From the NCBI GenBank assembly GCA_021158245.1, contig JAGGVB010000200.1, forward strand, positions 1 to 33,458: a stretch of DNA of 33,458 nucleotides, given 5' to 3'. The position numbers and the translations under genes were made by a program. The notes below the pieces were generated by a model. It searched no databases. It was not told the DNA's origin and saw only the letters and a list, made by a program, of their open reading frames with translations. Positions 7,920 through 16,084 of the stretch are shown in pieces (the first letter of the stretch is position 1; each line of letters starts with the position of its first letter). This stretch comes from a bacterium (lineage in GTDB: Bacteria; Zhuqueibacterota; QNDG01).

Positions 7920-9038
7920 ATGAAACAGGTCAATCCGTTTATTGTATTTGGATATGAATCACCTGAATATTTTTGTGACAGACAGGTTGAAACCGACACA
8001 TTGATTTCCGCTGTTAAAAATCAACGGCACGTTACATTGATTTCTCTACGAAGAATGGGGAAAACAGGGCTGATTAAACATGTTTTTTTTCAGCTTAAAA
8101 ATGAACCGGATTTTTTACTGATTTATATAGACATTTTGCCGACAATGGATTTAAAAGATTTTATCAAAGAACTCAGCAAGGGTATTTTATCGGCAAATAG
8201 ATCGAAGACCGGAATAATAGAAAAAATGGTTAAAATTCTGTCGCATTTGCGGCCGAAAATATCATACGATCCTGCAACAGGAAAACCTGCAATTGAGTTG
8301 GATATTTCAAATTACAGCGAAGCAGAATATACATTGGACGGATTATTCACATATCTTGACAATCAGAACAAACAGGTAGTTTTGGCAATAGATGAATTTC
8401 AGCAGATTGTACACTATCCTGAAAAAAATACAGAAGCCCTGCTACGGTCAAATATGTTAAAAAGTCGTAATGTGCAGTTAATTCTTTCAGGCAGTCAGCA
8501 GAACCTTTTATTTTCCATGTTTCAGGACAGTAACAGGCCCTTTTATCAGTCCACGCAGATTATGACGCTTAATTCAATAGAAAATGAAACATACAGAACA
8601 TTTATTATAAATAAATTTAAAGAAGGGAAAAAAGAAATATCTGATGAACTTGTAGATAAGGTTTTAGAATGGACCCGCTGTCACACCTATTATGTACAGT
8701 ACTATTGTAACAGGCTGTATGAACTGTCAGATAAAAAAGTAAAAATGCAGGATGTTCAAAAAGTGGCTTCCCTGATTTTGGAAGAGAATGTTATTGTTTA
8801 TAATAATTACAGGAATATGCTTACAATCCAGCAGTTTAATCTGCTTAAGGCAATTGCCAAAGAAGGGGTGGTGAATAGACCTACAGCCAAAGATTTTATT
8901 TTTAAGTATAGATTAGGTGCTGCAAGTTCTGTAAAGACAACTTTAACAGCGTTAATTAAAAAAGAAATAGTTGTAGCGGGGAATGATGGATATTTTATTC
9001 CGGATCTGTTTTTTTCAAGGTGGCTGCAGACTATTTAG
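7920..9038 (+). CDS. AAA+ ATPase of the archaeal-type ATPase_2 family
   Basis: P-loop ATPase of unknown role. It begins NPFIVFGYESPEYFCDR, the usual lead-in of this family, then has Walker A LRRMGKTG (43-50), Walker B VVLAIDEFQ (153-161) and a sensor-like LILSGSQ (187-193). The C-terminal third (about 285-372) is helical with a winged-helix appearance (QFNLLKAIAKEG... AASSVKTTLTALIKKEI). Length (372 residues) fits. Such proteins occur sporadically across bacteria and archaea and are often lineage-expanded; functions in defence or STAND-like signalling have been suggested but none can be assigned here. The upstream TTACGT inverted repeats imply tight control. Confidence 0.85.
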   Translation: MKQVNPFIVFGYESPEYFCDRQVETDTLISAVKNQRHVTLISLRRMGKTGLIKHVFFQLKNEPDFLLIYIDILPTMDLKDFIKELSKGILSANRSKTGIIEKMVKILSHLRPKISYDPATGKPAIELDISNYSEAEYTLDGLFTYLDNQNKQVVLAIDEFQQIVHYPEKNTEALLRSNMLKSRNVQLILSGSQQNLLFSMFQDSNRPFYQSTQIMTLNSIENETYRTFIINKFKEGKKEISDELVDKVLEWTRCHTYYVQYYCNRLYELSDKKVKMQDVQKVASLILEENVIVYNNYRNMLTIQQFNLLKAIAKEGVVNRPTAKDFIFKYRLGAASSVKTTLTALIKKEIVVAGNDGYFIPDLFFSRWLQTI

Positions 9039-9104
9039 ATTATTGTATTACGGTGTTTGATCCATGAATGGAAGGTAAGATAGACATAAACAGGAGACAA
9101 AACA

Positions 9105-9998
9105 ATGCGTTCATTAAGAAAAATTATATGTGTACTGCTTCTGTTTGTAATTGCAAGAAATGGTTTTTCCCAGATCCCTCACGGATATGTACAAGAGGGA
9201 TTGATAATTAAAAGCAAGATATTAAAAAAGGAGGTCAGGTACACAGTCTATCTGCCTTTTGATTACAAAACTTCACACCGTTTTTACCCTGTTGTTTACC
9301 TGCTCCATGGTTATACAGATAATGATATGGCCTGGATTCAGTTTGGAGAAGCAGATATGTATGCTGATAAAGCAATTGACAGTCAGACAATTCCGCCGAT
9401 GATTTTAATTATGCCTGATGCAGGCCTTACCTGGTATATTAATAATTATGATAATTCAGTCAGATATGAAGATTTCTTTTTTGATGAATTTATTCCTTAT
9501 GTGGAATCCAGATACAGAATTCGCAGAGAAAAAATGTACAGAGGCATTGCAGGCCTTTCCATGGGAGGTTACGGGGCAATAGTATATGCTTTGAAACATC
9601 CGGATATGTTTGCAGCTTTTGCTGCTTTCAGCCCTGCAATTTATACAGAGAAAAAAACACAAAACATGGATGAAAAATGGTGGAACGAGGCGTTCAATAT
9701 AATATACGGCCCAAATTTAAAGGGTCAGGATAGAATCACAAAACATTTTTTGGCAAATAATCCGTTTTATATTGTCAAACACTCTGATTATAACAAGATG
9801 AAGAGTGTGCGCATGTACATAGACTGCGGGGATGATGACTTTTTATACGAAGGGAATTCAAATTTTCATATCCTTCTGCGGGATTTAGAAATTCCACACG
9901 AATACAGAGTAAGAGACGGAGGACACAGGTGGTCATACTGGCGGAATGGATTAATTAACGGTCTGAAATTTATTGGCGAGAGTTTTCATCAGAATTGA
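9105..9998 (+). CDS. secreted alpha/beta-hydrolase esterase (esterase D/feruloyl-esterase type)
   Basis: Exported hydrolase, probably acting on ester bonds in the periplasm or outside. Residues 1-23 form a signal peptide ending GFSQ. The nucleophile elbow is GLSMGG with Ser152. The oxyanion-side sequence is VVYLLHGYTDND (63-74). The likely acid is Asp243 or Asp244 (DCGDDDF) and the base His274 (DGGHRW). At 297 residues it fits PF00756-type esterases. AGGAG precedes the ATG. Substrate is unknown: carbohydrate esters, acyl-CoA-like or S-formylglutathione-type thioesters are all possible, although the signal peptide argues against the last. Confidence 0.87.
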   Translation: MRSLRKIICVLLLFVIARNGFSQIPHGYVQEGLIIKSKILKKEVRYTVYLPFDYKTSHRFYPVVYLLHGYTDNDMAWIQFGEADMYADKAIDSQTIPPMILIMPDAGLTWYINNYDNSVRYEDFFFDEFIPYVESRYRIRREKMYRGIAGLSMGGYGAIVYALKHPDMFAAFAAFSPAIYTEKKTQNMDEKWWNEAFNIIYGPNLKGQDRITKHFLANNPFYIVKHSDYNKMKSVRMYIDCGDDDFLYEGNSNFHILLRDLEIPHEYRVRDGGHRWSYWRNGLINGLKFIGESFHQN

Positions 9999-10000
9999 CA

Positions 10001-10028
10001 GTAGGGGTACGGTGCGCTGTGCCCTTAC
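10001..10028. terminator. 28-base palindrome between convergent genes
   Basis: The segment begins GTAGGGGTACGG and ends CTGTGCCCTTAC; read as RNA, all 14 positions of the two halves can pair when G-U pairs are allowed. It lies between the ends of the esterase gene (9998) and the minus-strand membrane-protein gene (10035), where a bidirectional terminator is expected. The GTAGGGG start matches the repeat at 7647, so it may also be a dispersed repeat. There is no strong T-tract. Confidence 0.45.
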
Positions 10029-10034
10029 TTAAAA

Positions 10035-10505
10035 TTATCCTATTATCATGATGTTGTATTTTTGGGCAAAGCTTTGCAGATTTTTCCGGAGATCAAGATA
10101 TTTGTCAAGAGATGCCTTAAACAAGATTGATTCTTCGTTGTTTAAATTAATTTTAAATTGCCTTGAAGAAAAGCTTATGTCCCTGATTTGACTGCCCTGT
10201 ATTAATAAAGGGTTTTTACTGTAGGAGCTTTTTATTTCAATATTTTCTTCTCCGATTTTTATATGCTTTCGTCCGTATTTATAATAAATTACTATTTTCT
10301 TGACTGTCATTCCGAACAGCACCAGGCCATAAATTGAAAACAGAACATTGGAATAATTCCTTTGAGTAAAAGTAGAATTCAAAGTAATAAAAATGTAGTT
10401 TATTATAATTATGAAAAACAGAACATATGTAACTGTTTTCACAGCTTTTGACCGTGCAGGATTGCAGAGAATATCCTCATCAAGATAAAAGGTGTCATTT
10501 TCCAT
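10035..10505 (-). CDS. small membrane protein of unknown function
   Basis: Not recognised. The protein has two membrane helices (TYVLFFIIIINYIFIT and VLFSIYGLVLFGMTVKKIVIYY) near the N-terminus. A cytoplasmic, strand-rich C-terminal half follows, like the PH-like regulatory domains of small bacterial membrane proteins. I took the ATG at 10505, preceded by GGGGGAG, giving about 156 residues; an ATG at 10517 or TTG at 10526 would add 4-7 residues. A good minus-strand promoter lies about 50 bases upstream, so it is a single-gene transcript convergent with the esterase gene. Confidence 0.7.
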   Translation of the reverse strand: MENDTFYLDEDILCNPARSKAVKTVTYVLFFIIIINYIFITLNSTFTQRNYSNVLFSIYGLVLFGMTVKKIVIYYKYGRKHIKIGEENIEIKSSYSKNPLLIQGSQIRDISFSSRQFKINLNNEESILFKASLDKYLDLRKNLQSFAQKYNIMIIG

Positions 10506-10558
10506 AAACTCCCCCATGTCTGGCAAAAAATAAGAGTATTAAGTGAATCTGTTTAAAT

Positions 10559-10587
10559 AATATAATAAATGATAATTGATTTGTCAA
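10559..10587 (-). promoter_or_regulatory. sigma-70-type promoter for the minus-strand membrane protein gene
   Basis: Reading the minus strand, TTGACA (10587-10582) is followed after exactly 17 bases by TATATT (10564-10559). Transcription would begin near 10552, leaving a leader of roughly 40-45 bases. It is the best consensus promoter I could see in the window. Confidence 0.65.
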
Positions 10588-10819
10588 TAAGAAATATTGC
10601 TGCAGGGTTAAGTTTAAAAGAAGAATACAAAAGTATAGAGAATAAACAAACAGGCCGTCTATTTATATTAATATGAGAATTTTAAAAGTATATCTTTTCT
10701 TACATTTATTTTGAAACATTTTCAGAAATGGACTGTCTGTTTAATAGAAAGGGTAATTTGAAGGTGCAGAGATTAAAGAAAGAAGAATAAATTTTTCATA
10801 AAAATAACGGAGGTAAATT
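10588..10819. other. AT-rich intergenic stretch
   Basis: Together with the promoter at 10559-10587 this makes up the 314-base gap between the divergent genes at 10505 and 10820. I see no open reading frame, strong hairpin or repeat in it. The strong ribosome site CGGAGG for the next gene ends seven bases before its ATG. Confidence 0.5.
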
Positions 10820-11149
10820 ATGACTGGATTTGACGAGAGTGTTATGGTAGTGTTAGTTGTTTTCGGATCTATCTTACTGTTTGTGAAGATTCTTGTAGAT
10901 TCCAAAATCAGGAGCAAGCTTATTGACAAAGGAATGGTGGATGAAAACATCAAGTATTTATCCGGTACAAATGTGCCTGCTTCCTTAAAATGGGGTATGG
11001 TGCTGACAAGCATGGGACTGGCATTTTTTATCGGACTTATTTTTCCTGAAGAGATAAGAGGGGAAGTAACTTTCGGCAGCATGTTTATTCTCGGCGGTAT
11101 AGCACTAATCATTTATTATTTGATGGTTCATAAAAAACAAACCGATTAA
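10820..11149 (+). CDS. small three-helix membrane protein (DUF6249-like, tentative)
   Basis: A 109-residue protein with membrane helices at about 8-25, 59-76 and 85-103, separated by a hydrophilic loop reading SKLIDKGMVDENIKYL. The 'DKGMVDENIKYL...SLKWGMVL' pattern resembles small Bacteroidota-type membrane proteins of the DUF6249 kind, sometimes found beside ECF sigma factors; I cannot confirm that without a search. The ribosome site GGAGGT is strong. A clear terminator follows at 11179-11214, so it is a one-gene unit. Confidence 0.8.
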   Translation: MTGFDESVMVVLVVFGSILLFVKILVDSKIRSKLIDKGMVDENIKYLSGTNVPASLKWGMVLTSMGLAFFIGLIFPEEIRGEVTFGSMFILGGIALIIYYLMVHKKQTD

Positions 11150-11178
11150 AAACAGAAGCCGTTATAAAATAATAATTT

Positions 11179-11214
11179 AAATGCCCCGTAAAAGTAAATA
11201 TTTCCGGGGCATTT
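11179..11214 (+). terminator. stem-loop terminator, 16-base loop
   Basis: Ten-base-pair perfect stem AAATGCCCCG (11179-11188) / CGGGGCATTT (11205-11214) with a 16-base loop, ending in T-rich sequence. It follows the small membrane protein gene and separates it from the tRNA promoter. Confidence 0.75.
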
Positions 11215-11255
11215 CTGTAATTGCTTATTATGAATTCTACTTGTAATATTTTGTC

Positions 11256-11284
11256 TTGACATTAAAGCTAAACTTTTTTAACTT
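11256..11284 (+). promoter_or_regulatory. probable tRNA-Thr promoter
   Basis: A perfect -35 TTGACA (11256-11261) lies 38 bases before the tRNA. At 17-base spacing the -10 position reads TAACTT (11279-11284), a modest match, giving a start near 11291. The location supports a tRNA promoter more than the -10 itself does. Confidence 0.45.
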
Positions 11285-11299
11285 TTTTCACCAATTTAA

Positions 11300-11372
11300 G
11301 CCACTCTAGCTCAGCTGGTAGAGCAGCTCACTCGTAATGAGCAGGTCGTCGGTTCGAATCCGATGGGTGGCT
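11300..11372 (+). tRNA. tRNA-Thr (anticodon CGT)
   Basis: A complete 73-base cloverleaf. The acceptor stem is GCCACTC with GGGTGGC (one G-T pair). The D-arm is GCTC/GAGC with AGCTGGTA as loop. The anticodon stem is GCTCA/TGAGC with loop CTCGTAA, giving anticodon CGT (reads ACG). The variable loop is AGGTC and the T-arm GTCGG/CCGAT with loop TTCGAAT. The discriminator is T and CCA is not encoded. A CTTTTTT run directly after it may terminate transcription. Confidence 0.97.
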
Positions 11373-11398
11373 CTTTTTTAATTTCAGGCAGGGAAATT

Positions 11399-12349
11399 AT
11401 GCGAAGACTATTCAATTGCGGATTAACAGTGTTGTTTTTTTCTGTTTTTCTTTTATTAGAAAATGCAGCAGGGCAAAGTACAGGCGGTTTCGATATTTTA
11501 AGGCAGGAGGCAAGCGCGCGGCAAAGCTCCATGGCTGGTACCGGAGCTGCGCTTTATGATGATATTTTTTCTGTTTTTCTGAATCCTGCAGGAATAGCGG
11601 GAAACAGGTCCGCAAGAGCAGGAATTACTTTTGTTGATCAGATACTTGACATAACATCAGGATGTGCCCTTTATTCCATGCCTATATCTGATAAATCCGT
11701 AGTTGGTGCGGCAGTACTTTTTACCAGTTATGGAAAGCTGACGCGTACTGATGAAACAGGCCAGGCAACAGGATCATTTTCTCCGGGAGATTTTGTATTC
11801 TCTGTATCCTTTGCATCGTCTCCCTTTGAAATATTTAAGTACGGTTTTTCAGCAAAAATGATATATTCCCAGATAGATAGTTATTCAGCTTCGGCTGTTG
11901 CTGCTGATGCAGGATGTATTTTGAGTATTCCTTCCCAGAAATTGAATTTAGGCTTAAGCCTTCAGAATATAGGAACTTCAATTGATGAATTTATTGACGT
12001 TAAAGAGAGCCTTCCCTCAGGTGTCCGGGCAGGTATTTCAAAAACTCTGGCACATCTTCCTCTGCTGCTGAATTTTGATATTGTGCGGCCGTTCCATCAG
12101 ACAGGTGATAAAAATTTGTACTGGGCGCTTGGCGGAGAGTTTACAGTAACAAATAATTTTTTCTTAAGGTGGGGATATTCTTCCGCTGGCAGAGAGGAGA
12201 ATTCCGATAATCAGTCTGGCAGATTGTCAGGAGTCTCTTTTGGATTCGGAGTTCTGTTTAATAAATACAGGCTTGATTACGGATGGAGATCAAAAGGCCC
12301 TGCAGGCAATCTCAATGCATTAACCCTGAACATTCCAATTACAAAATAA
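11399..12349 (+). CDS. PorV/PorQ-family outer-membrane protein
   Basis: Predicted outer-membrane beta-barrel of the PorV/PorQ (UPF0164-like) family, known in the FCB group, where relatives work with type IX secretion. A signal peptide (1-23) ends AAGQS. The mature start shows the family hallmark: FDILRQEASARQSSMAGTGA followed by FLNPAGIAG, then repeated amphipathic strands with alternating aromatics and a C-terminal strand LTLNIPITK. It has 316 residues. The start at 11399 (AGGGA upstream) is preferred because an earlier in-frame ATG at 11363 lies inside the tRNA. No type IX components are nearby, so the secretion role is unproven. Confidence 0.82.
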   Translation: MRRLFNCGLTVLFFSVFLLLENAAGQSTGGFDILRQEASARQSSMAGTGAALYDDIFSVFLNPAGIAGNRSARAGITFVDQILDITSGCALYSMPISDKSVVGAAVLFTSYGKLTRTDETGQATGSFSPGDFVFSVSFASSPFEIFKYGFSAKMIYSQIDSYSASAVAADAGCILSIPSQKLNLGLSLQNIGTSIDEFIDVKESLPSGVRAGISKTLAHLPLLLNFDIVRPFHQTGDKNLYWALGGEFTVTNNFFLRWGYSSAGREENSDNQSGRLSGVSFGFGVLFNKYRLDYGWRSKGPAGNLNALTLNIPITK

Positions 12350-12597
12350 AAATATTCTAATAATTTTTCAATCAACAGTATTTCAGCATTTTATGCCTCT
12401 TTATCCGGTGTATAGAATTTTCTTGCTAAAACTTAATTAAATAGTTACATTTCTTAGTTTAATGCAGTTGTATTAATTAGATACGATAGCACTGCAATAA
12501 GTGAGGTAACATCAATTATTATAAGATGTTATGAGTGCTGTTTTGCAGGGGGATAGATTTTAAATGAATGAGTAATTCCCCGATTCAGAGAGAAAAA
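12350..12597. other. intergenic region with a stem-loop leader candidate
   Basis: No gene seen. A two-part stem can form: AGCACT (12488-12493) with AGTGCT (12534-12539), enclosing TAACATC (12507-12513) with GATGTTA (12525-12531). GGGGG near 12548 followed by a three-codon frame (ATG at 12564) lies just before the peptidase gene. This may be an RNA leader or simply a chance hairpin. Confidence 0.3.
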
Positions 12598-13518
12598 ATG
12601 CGGAAAATTGCAGTTTTTACATTTATAATTATTTTTATTATCATTACTTTCAGCTATGGCAGTAAAGATGAAAAGTGGTATCAGTTAAAAGAGGGCGGAA
12701 TTGTTTTATTATGTCATGACAGAGATGTAAAAACAGCACGGAAATATATAAAAGTCGTTTTACGGCAATCCGATTATATTTCAAAGAATACGGGCTGCAC
12801 AATGCCTGATGAAATCAGAGTTGTTATTACAGAATCAGAAGCAGAGTTTAACAGATTCACAGGCGGAAGCATACCTGATTGGGGAATAGGTGCTGCCATA
12901 CCTGCAAATAAGCTTATAATTTTAAAATCACCCTCATTCTCGAATGGAGGGCAGAGCCTTGAAAAGGTGATTACTCATGAGCTGAGCCATATTATGATTT
13001 CTCATATTACAAATCACAAAATAATAGAGAGGTGGTTTGACGAAGGGTTAGCTCAATATCAGTCCGGAGAAGGAAGAGTCGGAGGAATTGTTAAAATTGC
13101 AAGAGCAGTGCTGACGGATAATCTCATACCTCTTGATAAAATTGATTATGTGCTTGCATTCAGAAGGGAAAAAGCTTCACTTGCATATGCAGAGTCCCGT
13201 GCAGCACTTGATTTTATTGCACAGGAGTATGGGACAGGTGCGATAAATGCGATACTTTTGCAATTATCATCAGGCAATACTCTGAATAACGCACTAATCT
13301 CTGCCTTACATAAAAATCAGATTGAGTTTCAGTATCAATTTTTCAAAGTGCTTAAAAAGAAATATCGATGGGCAATTTTGCTTGACAGCCGCCTTATTAT
13401 TAGTATGGTATTTGTTCTGTTGTTTATTTTTGCTTATGTAAACGTTTTAAGAAAAAAAAGAGAGTACAGAGATGATTATGAAATCGAAGAGAGTGATGAA
13501 AATACGCCACCGTATTGA
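12598..13518 (+). CDS. exported peptidase MA-like zinc metallopeptidase, membrane-anchored
   Basis: Probable zinc protease acting in the periplasm. N-terminal signal sequence (1-21). HELSH (127-131) supplies two zinc ligands and the catalytic Glu128. WFDEGLAQY, with Glu149, supplies the third ligand about 18 residues on, as in gluzincins of the peptidase MA family. A hydrophobic helix near 265-282 is followed by KKR, so the enzyme would be anchored at its C-terminus with a short acidic cytoplasmic tail. The ATG at 12598 gives a classic signal peptide; an ATG at 12568 would add ten residues. Its end overlaps the acyltransferase gene by 47 bases. Confidence 0.82.
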   Translation: MRKIAVFTFIIIFIIITFSYGSKDEKWYQLKEGGIVLLCHDRDVKTARKYIKVVLRQSDYISKNTGCTMPDEIRVVITESEAEFNRFTGGSIPDWGIGAAIPANKLIILKSPSFSNGGQSLEKVITHELSHIMISHITNHKIIERWFDEGLAQYQSGEGRVGGIVKIARAVLTDNLIPLDKIDYVLAFRREKASLAYAESRAALDFIAQEYGTGAINAILLQLSSGNTLNNALISALHKNQIEFQYQFFKVLKKKYRWAILLDSRLIISMVFVLLFIFAYVNVLRKKREYRDDYEIEESDENTPPY

Positions 13519-14413
13519 GTATATCGTTTTGTATGTGATTATGGTTTTACTCCAGCATACAACCCTTAAATCTGCAATACGCGCTGCGGAACGGTTGGGA
13601 GATTTTGTATTTTTTGTTTTAAAAACCAGAAGAAAGGTTGTTTATGATAATCTTACTCTGGCATTTCCTGAAAAGAGTGAAGAAGAGAAATTTAAGATTG
13701 CTCGGCGGGCTTACAGAAATTTTGCCATGATGATTTTTGAATACTGCCGTTTCCCTGTGCTGACAAGAGAAGATGTCCTGTCACTTGTTTCAATAGAGGG
13801 CGGTGAGAAGATAGAGGAGGCTCTTGAACACGGCAGAGGAGCAGTTATGGTTGCAGGGCATTTTGGCAATTGGGAGCTTATGGGTGCTGCTTTATCTTTA
13901 AAAGGATATCCAGTTTGTTTCCTTGTGGGAGAGCAGCACAACAAGCTTGTTGATAACAGAATGAATGAGTTCAGAGAGATGATGGGGATTAAAATTATAC
14001 ACAGAGGAGTAGCTGTCAGGGGAGTACTTAAGGCCTTGAGGGAGAATATGTTTGTTGCTTTGCTTTCCGATCAGGATGCAGGTAAAGATGGCGTTTTTGT
14101 CAATTTTTTTGGAAAGCTGTCTTCCACTCATCAGGGGGCTGCGGTTTTTGCTTTAAAAACAAAATCTCCGATTATAACCGGTGTACCGATAAGATATGAC
14201 GGATATAAACACCATGTAGTCTGCGGTATAATAAAAACAGACCAGTACAACGGCGTAACAGACGAAAACGTAAAGAAACTGACTCAGGCCTATACATCAT
14301 TTCTCGAGGAACAGATAAGAAAATATCCTGATCACTGGTTCTGGATGCATAAAAGATGGAAATCACATCCGGTAATGGAGAATGAGAGTATAAAAAGAGA
14401 CGGAGAGGAGTAG
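13472..14413 (+). CDS. lipid A biosynthesis acyltransferase (LpxL/HtrB family)
   Basis: Transfers a secondary acyl chain to lipid A or a related acceptor at the inner membrane. The catalytic H(X4)E motif is HFGNWE with His130 and Glu135. The family block VVYDNLTLAFPEKS and the later LLSDQDAGKDGVFVNFFGK and HWFWMHKRWKS segments are present. The N-terminal helix (about 14-30) anchors it. Length is normal (313 residues). Starts at 13472, 13478 and 13496 are all possible; all overlap the metallopeptidase gene. The neighbouring heptosyltransferase-like genes support a lipopolysaccharide role. Confidence 0.92.
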   Translation: MIMKSKRVMKIRHRIEYIVLYVIMVLLQHTTLKSAIRAAERLGDFVFFVLKTRRKVVYDNLTLAFPEKSEEEKFKIARRAYRNFAMMIFEYCRFPVLTREDVLSLVSIEGGEKIEEALEHGRGAVMVAGHFGNWELMGAALSLKGYPVCFLVGEQHNKLVDNRMNEFREMMGIKIIHRGVAVRGVLKALRENMFVALLSDQDAGKDGVFVNFFGKLSSTHQGAAVFALKTKSPIITGVPIRYDGYKHHVVCGIIKTDQYNGVTDENVKKLTQAYTSFLEEQIRKYPDHWFWMHKRWKSHPVMENESIKRDGEE

Positions 14414-14417
14414 AACC

Positions 14418-15437
14418 ATCAGAAAATTTATTGTTGTACAGACAGCTTTTGCAGGAGATGTTATTTTAAGCCTGCCTCTAGCAGATGGAATTAAAAAGCT
14501 TTTCCCTGATGCTGATATTTCTTTTCTGGTGACTCCGGAAACGTCAGTGCTTTTAAGGAACAATCCTTCTATTGACAGGATTTTTGAATTTGACAAAAGA
14601 GGCATGGAGAACGGGCCTGGCCATTTGTTTAAGTGGATTAAAAAATTGTCAGATGAAAAATTTGATTGTGCAATTATGCCTCACCGTTCAATGAGAAGTG
14701 CATTACTGATTTGGGGCGCACGGATACCTGAACGAATAGGATTTAACAAAAGCAGCGGTTTTTTTCTTTTTAACAAAGTAGCTGAATACCCCGTATCAGT
14801 TCATGAGGTTGAACGCAATTTTGTTCTCCTTGAAAAATTGGGATGGAAAGGGCGTGTTCCAGGGCCTGTCCTGTATCCCGGAGAAAAGGAGAGAAGGGAT
14901 GTTGAGATGTTTCTCGGCAGGGCCGGAGTATCTACAAGGCAGGAGCTTATAGCCATTGCACCGGGTTCCATGTGGCCTACAAAGAGGTGGCCTGTAGAAT
15001 ATTTTATTGAGACAGCAAAGGCGTTATGGAATAAACACAGGATAAGATCCATACTTATCGGCGGAAAAGAAGATAAAGGCATTGGTGATTTGATTGTTTC
15101 CGGTTCGGAAGGGAGCGCTGTTTCGGCCATGGGGAAGTTTTCTCTATTGTCTTCTGCTGAGATTATCAGAAGATGCAGAGTAACAATATCAAATGACAGT
15201 GCGCCTGAGCATCTTTCCGCAGCTGTAGGTACTCCTGTAGTTGCCATATTCGGCCCCACTGCTCCTAAGTTCGGATTCTATCCGTGGGGGAATGGCCATA
15301 CTGTTCTGTATAAAGGGATTAAATGCAGTCCGTGCGGAATTCACGGAGGCAGAAAATGCCCGAAAAAGCATTTTAACTGCATGAAATTAATAAAACCTGA
15401 AGAAGTAATTGAGGCAGTGAATAAGTATCTGAAATGA
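14418..15437 (+). CDS. family 9 glycosyltransferase (heptosyltransferase II-like), apparent ATC start
   Basis: Sugar transferase for lipopolysaccharide core assembly, WaaF/RfaF-like. Visible: N-terminal FIVVQTAFAGDVILSLPLA, IAPGSMWPTKRWP (about 180-192), TISNDSAPEHLSAAVGTP (256-273) and FGPT. A cysteine-rich tail (CSPCGIHGGRKCP) follows. The first ordinary start is GTG 14529, which would delete the first strand and glycine-rich loop. The frame is open back to a stop at 14391 with no ATG, GTG or TTG. AGGAG (14406-14410) sits seven bases before ATC AGA AAA TTT, so ATC at 14418 is the likely start, giving 339 residues. The end overlaps tsaC as ATGA. Confidence 0.85.
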   Translation: MRKFIVVQTAFAGDVILSLPLADGIKKLFPDADISFLVTPETSVLLRNNPSIDRIFEFDKRGMENGPGHLFKWIKKLSDEKFDCAIMPHRSMRSALLIWGARIPERIGFNKSSGFFLFNKVAEYPVSVHEVERNFVLLEKLGWKGRVPGPVLYPGEKERRDVEMFLGRAGVSTRQELIAIAPGSMWPTKRWPVEYFIETAKALWNKHRIRSILIGGKEDKGIGDLIVSGSEGSAVSAMGKFSLLSSAEIIRRCRVTISNDSAPEHLSAAVGTPVVAIFGPTAPKFGFYPWGNGHTVLYKGIKCSPCGIHGGRKCPKKHFNCMKLIKPEEVIEAVNKYLK

Positions 15438-16084
15438 AAACAAGATTAATAAAAGCCGGGACAAAAGGTATTTTAAAAAAAGACCTTAAAGAAGTTGCAG
15501 ATGTTTTGAGGTCAGGCGGCGTTATTGTGTATCCAACAGAGACTGTTTACGGAATCGGCTGTGATGCAGAGAACAGAGAGGCAGTACTCCGCATCCGGCA
15601 TATTAAAGGAAGAGAGGATGATAAACCTATGCTGGTTCTGATTCCTGATAAAAATTACTTGTATAAGATTTCAGGTAAATTAACAGAATCAGCAGATCTT
15701 TTAATAAATGCATTCTGGCCGGGGCCTCTGACATTGATTATAAACACCGGGCCTGTTTTCCCCCGTGAGCTTACAGGAGCCTCTTCCGGCCTTGGGATGA
15801 GAGTCTCTTCCAATAAAACTGCAATGCAGATAGTAAATGAGTTCGGCGGATATCTCGTTTCCACAAGCGCAAACAGATCCGGCCAGGCACCTGCTGTAAC
15901 CGGCAAAGATGCATACGGTATTTTCAGCGGAGAAGCTGATATCATTATTGATGCAGGAGCATGCAGGGGCAGAGTGCAGTCAACAGTTGTGGATACAAGA
16001 GTTAATCCGCCTGAAATTGTCAGAAATGGCGCTGTTTTTCATCAGGATATTGATAAAGCATTGAGAGGACAGCTTATAAAATGA
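15434..16084 (+). CDS. tsaC: L-threonylcarbamoyladenylate synthase (Sua5/YwlC/YrdC)
   Basis: Makes threonylcarbamoyl-AMP from threonine, bicarbonate and ATP, the first step of the universal t6A37 modification of ANN-decoding tRNAs. Motifs: YPTETVYGIG (33-42), KGREDDKP (58-65), WPGPLTLI (95-102) and STSANRSG (143-150). The 216-residue length fits the short TsaC/YwlC form without the extra Sua5 domain. Both ends overlap neighbours by ATGA, so it is translationally coupled within the envelope operon. Pairing with the phosphatase gene recalls the ywlC-ywlE neighbourhood of Firmicutes. Confidence 0.95.
   Translation: MKTRLIKAGTKGILKKDLKEVADVLRSGGVIVYPTETVYGIGCDAENREAVLRIRHIKGREDDKPMLVLIPDKNYLYKISGKLTESADLLINAFWPGPLTLIINTGPVFPRELTGASSGLGMRVSSNKTAMQIVNEFGGYLVSTSANRSGQAPAVTGKDAYGIFSGEADIIIDAGACRGRVQSTVVDTRVNPPEIVRNGAVFHQDIDKALRGQLIK

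Noticed and set aside
11363-11398. Upstream start for the PorV/PorQ-like protein
   Set aside because: This start is inside the tRNA-Thr gene; the ATG at 11399 gives a normal signal peptide.
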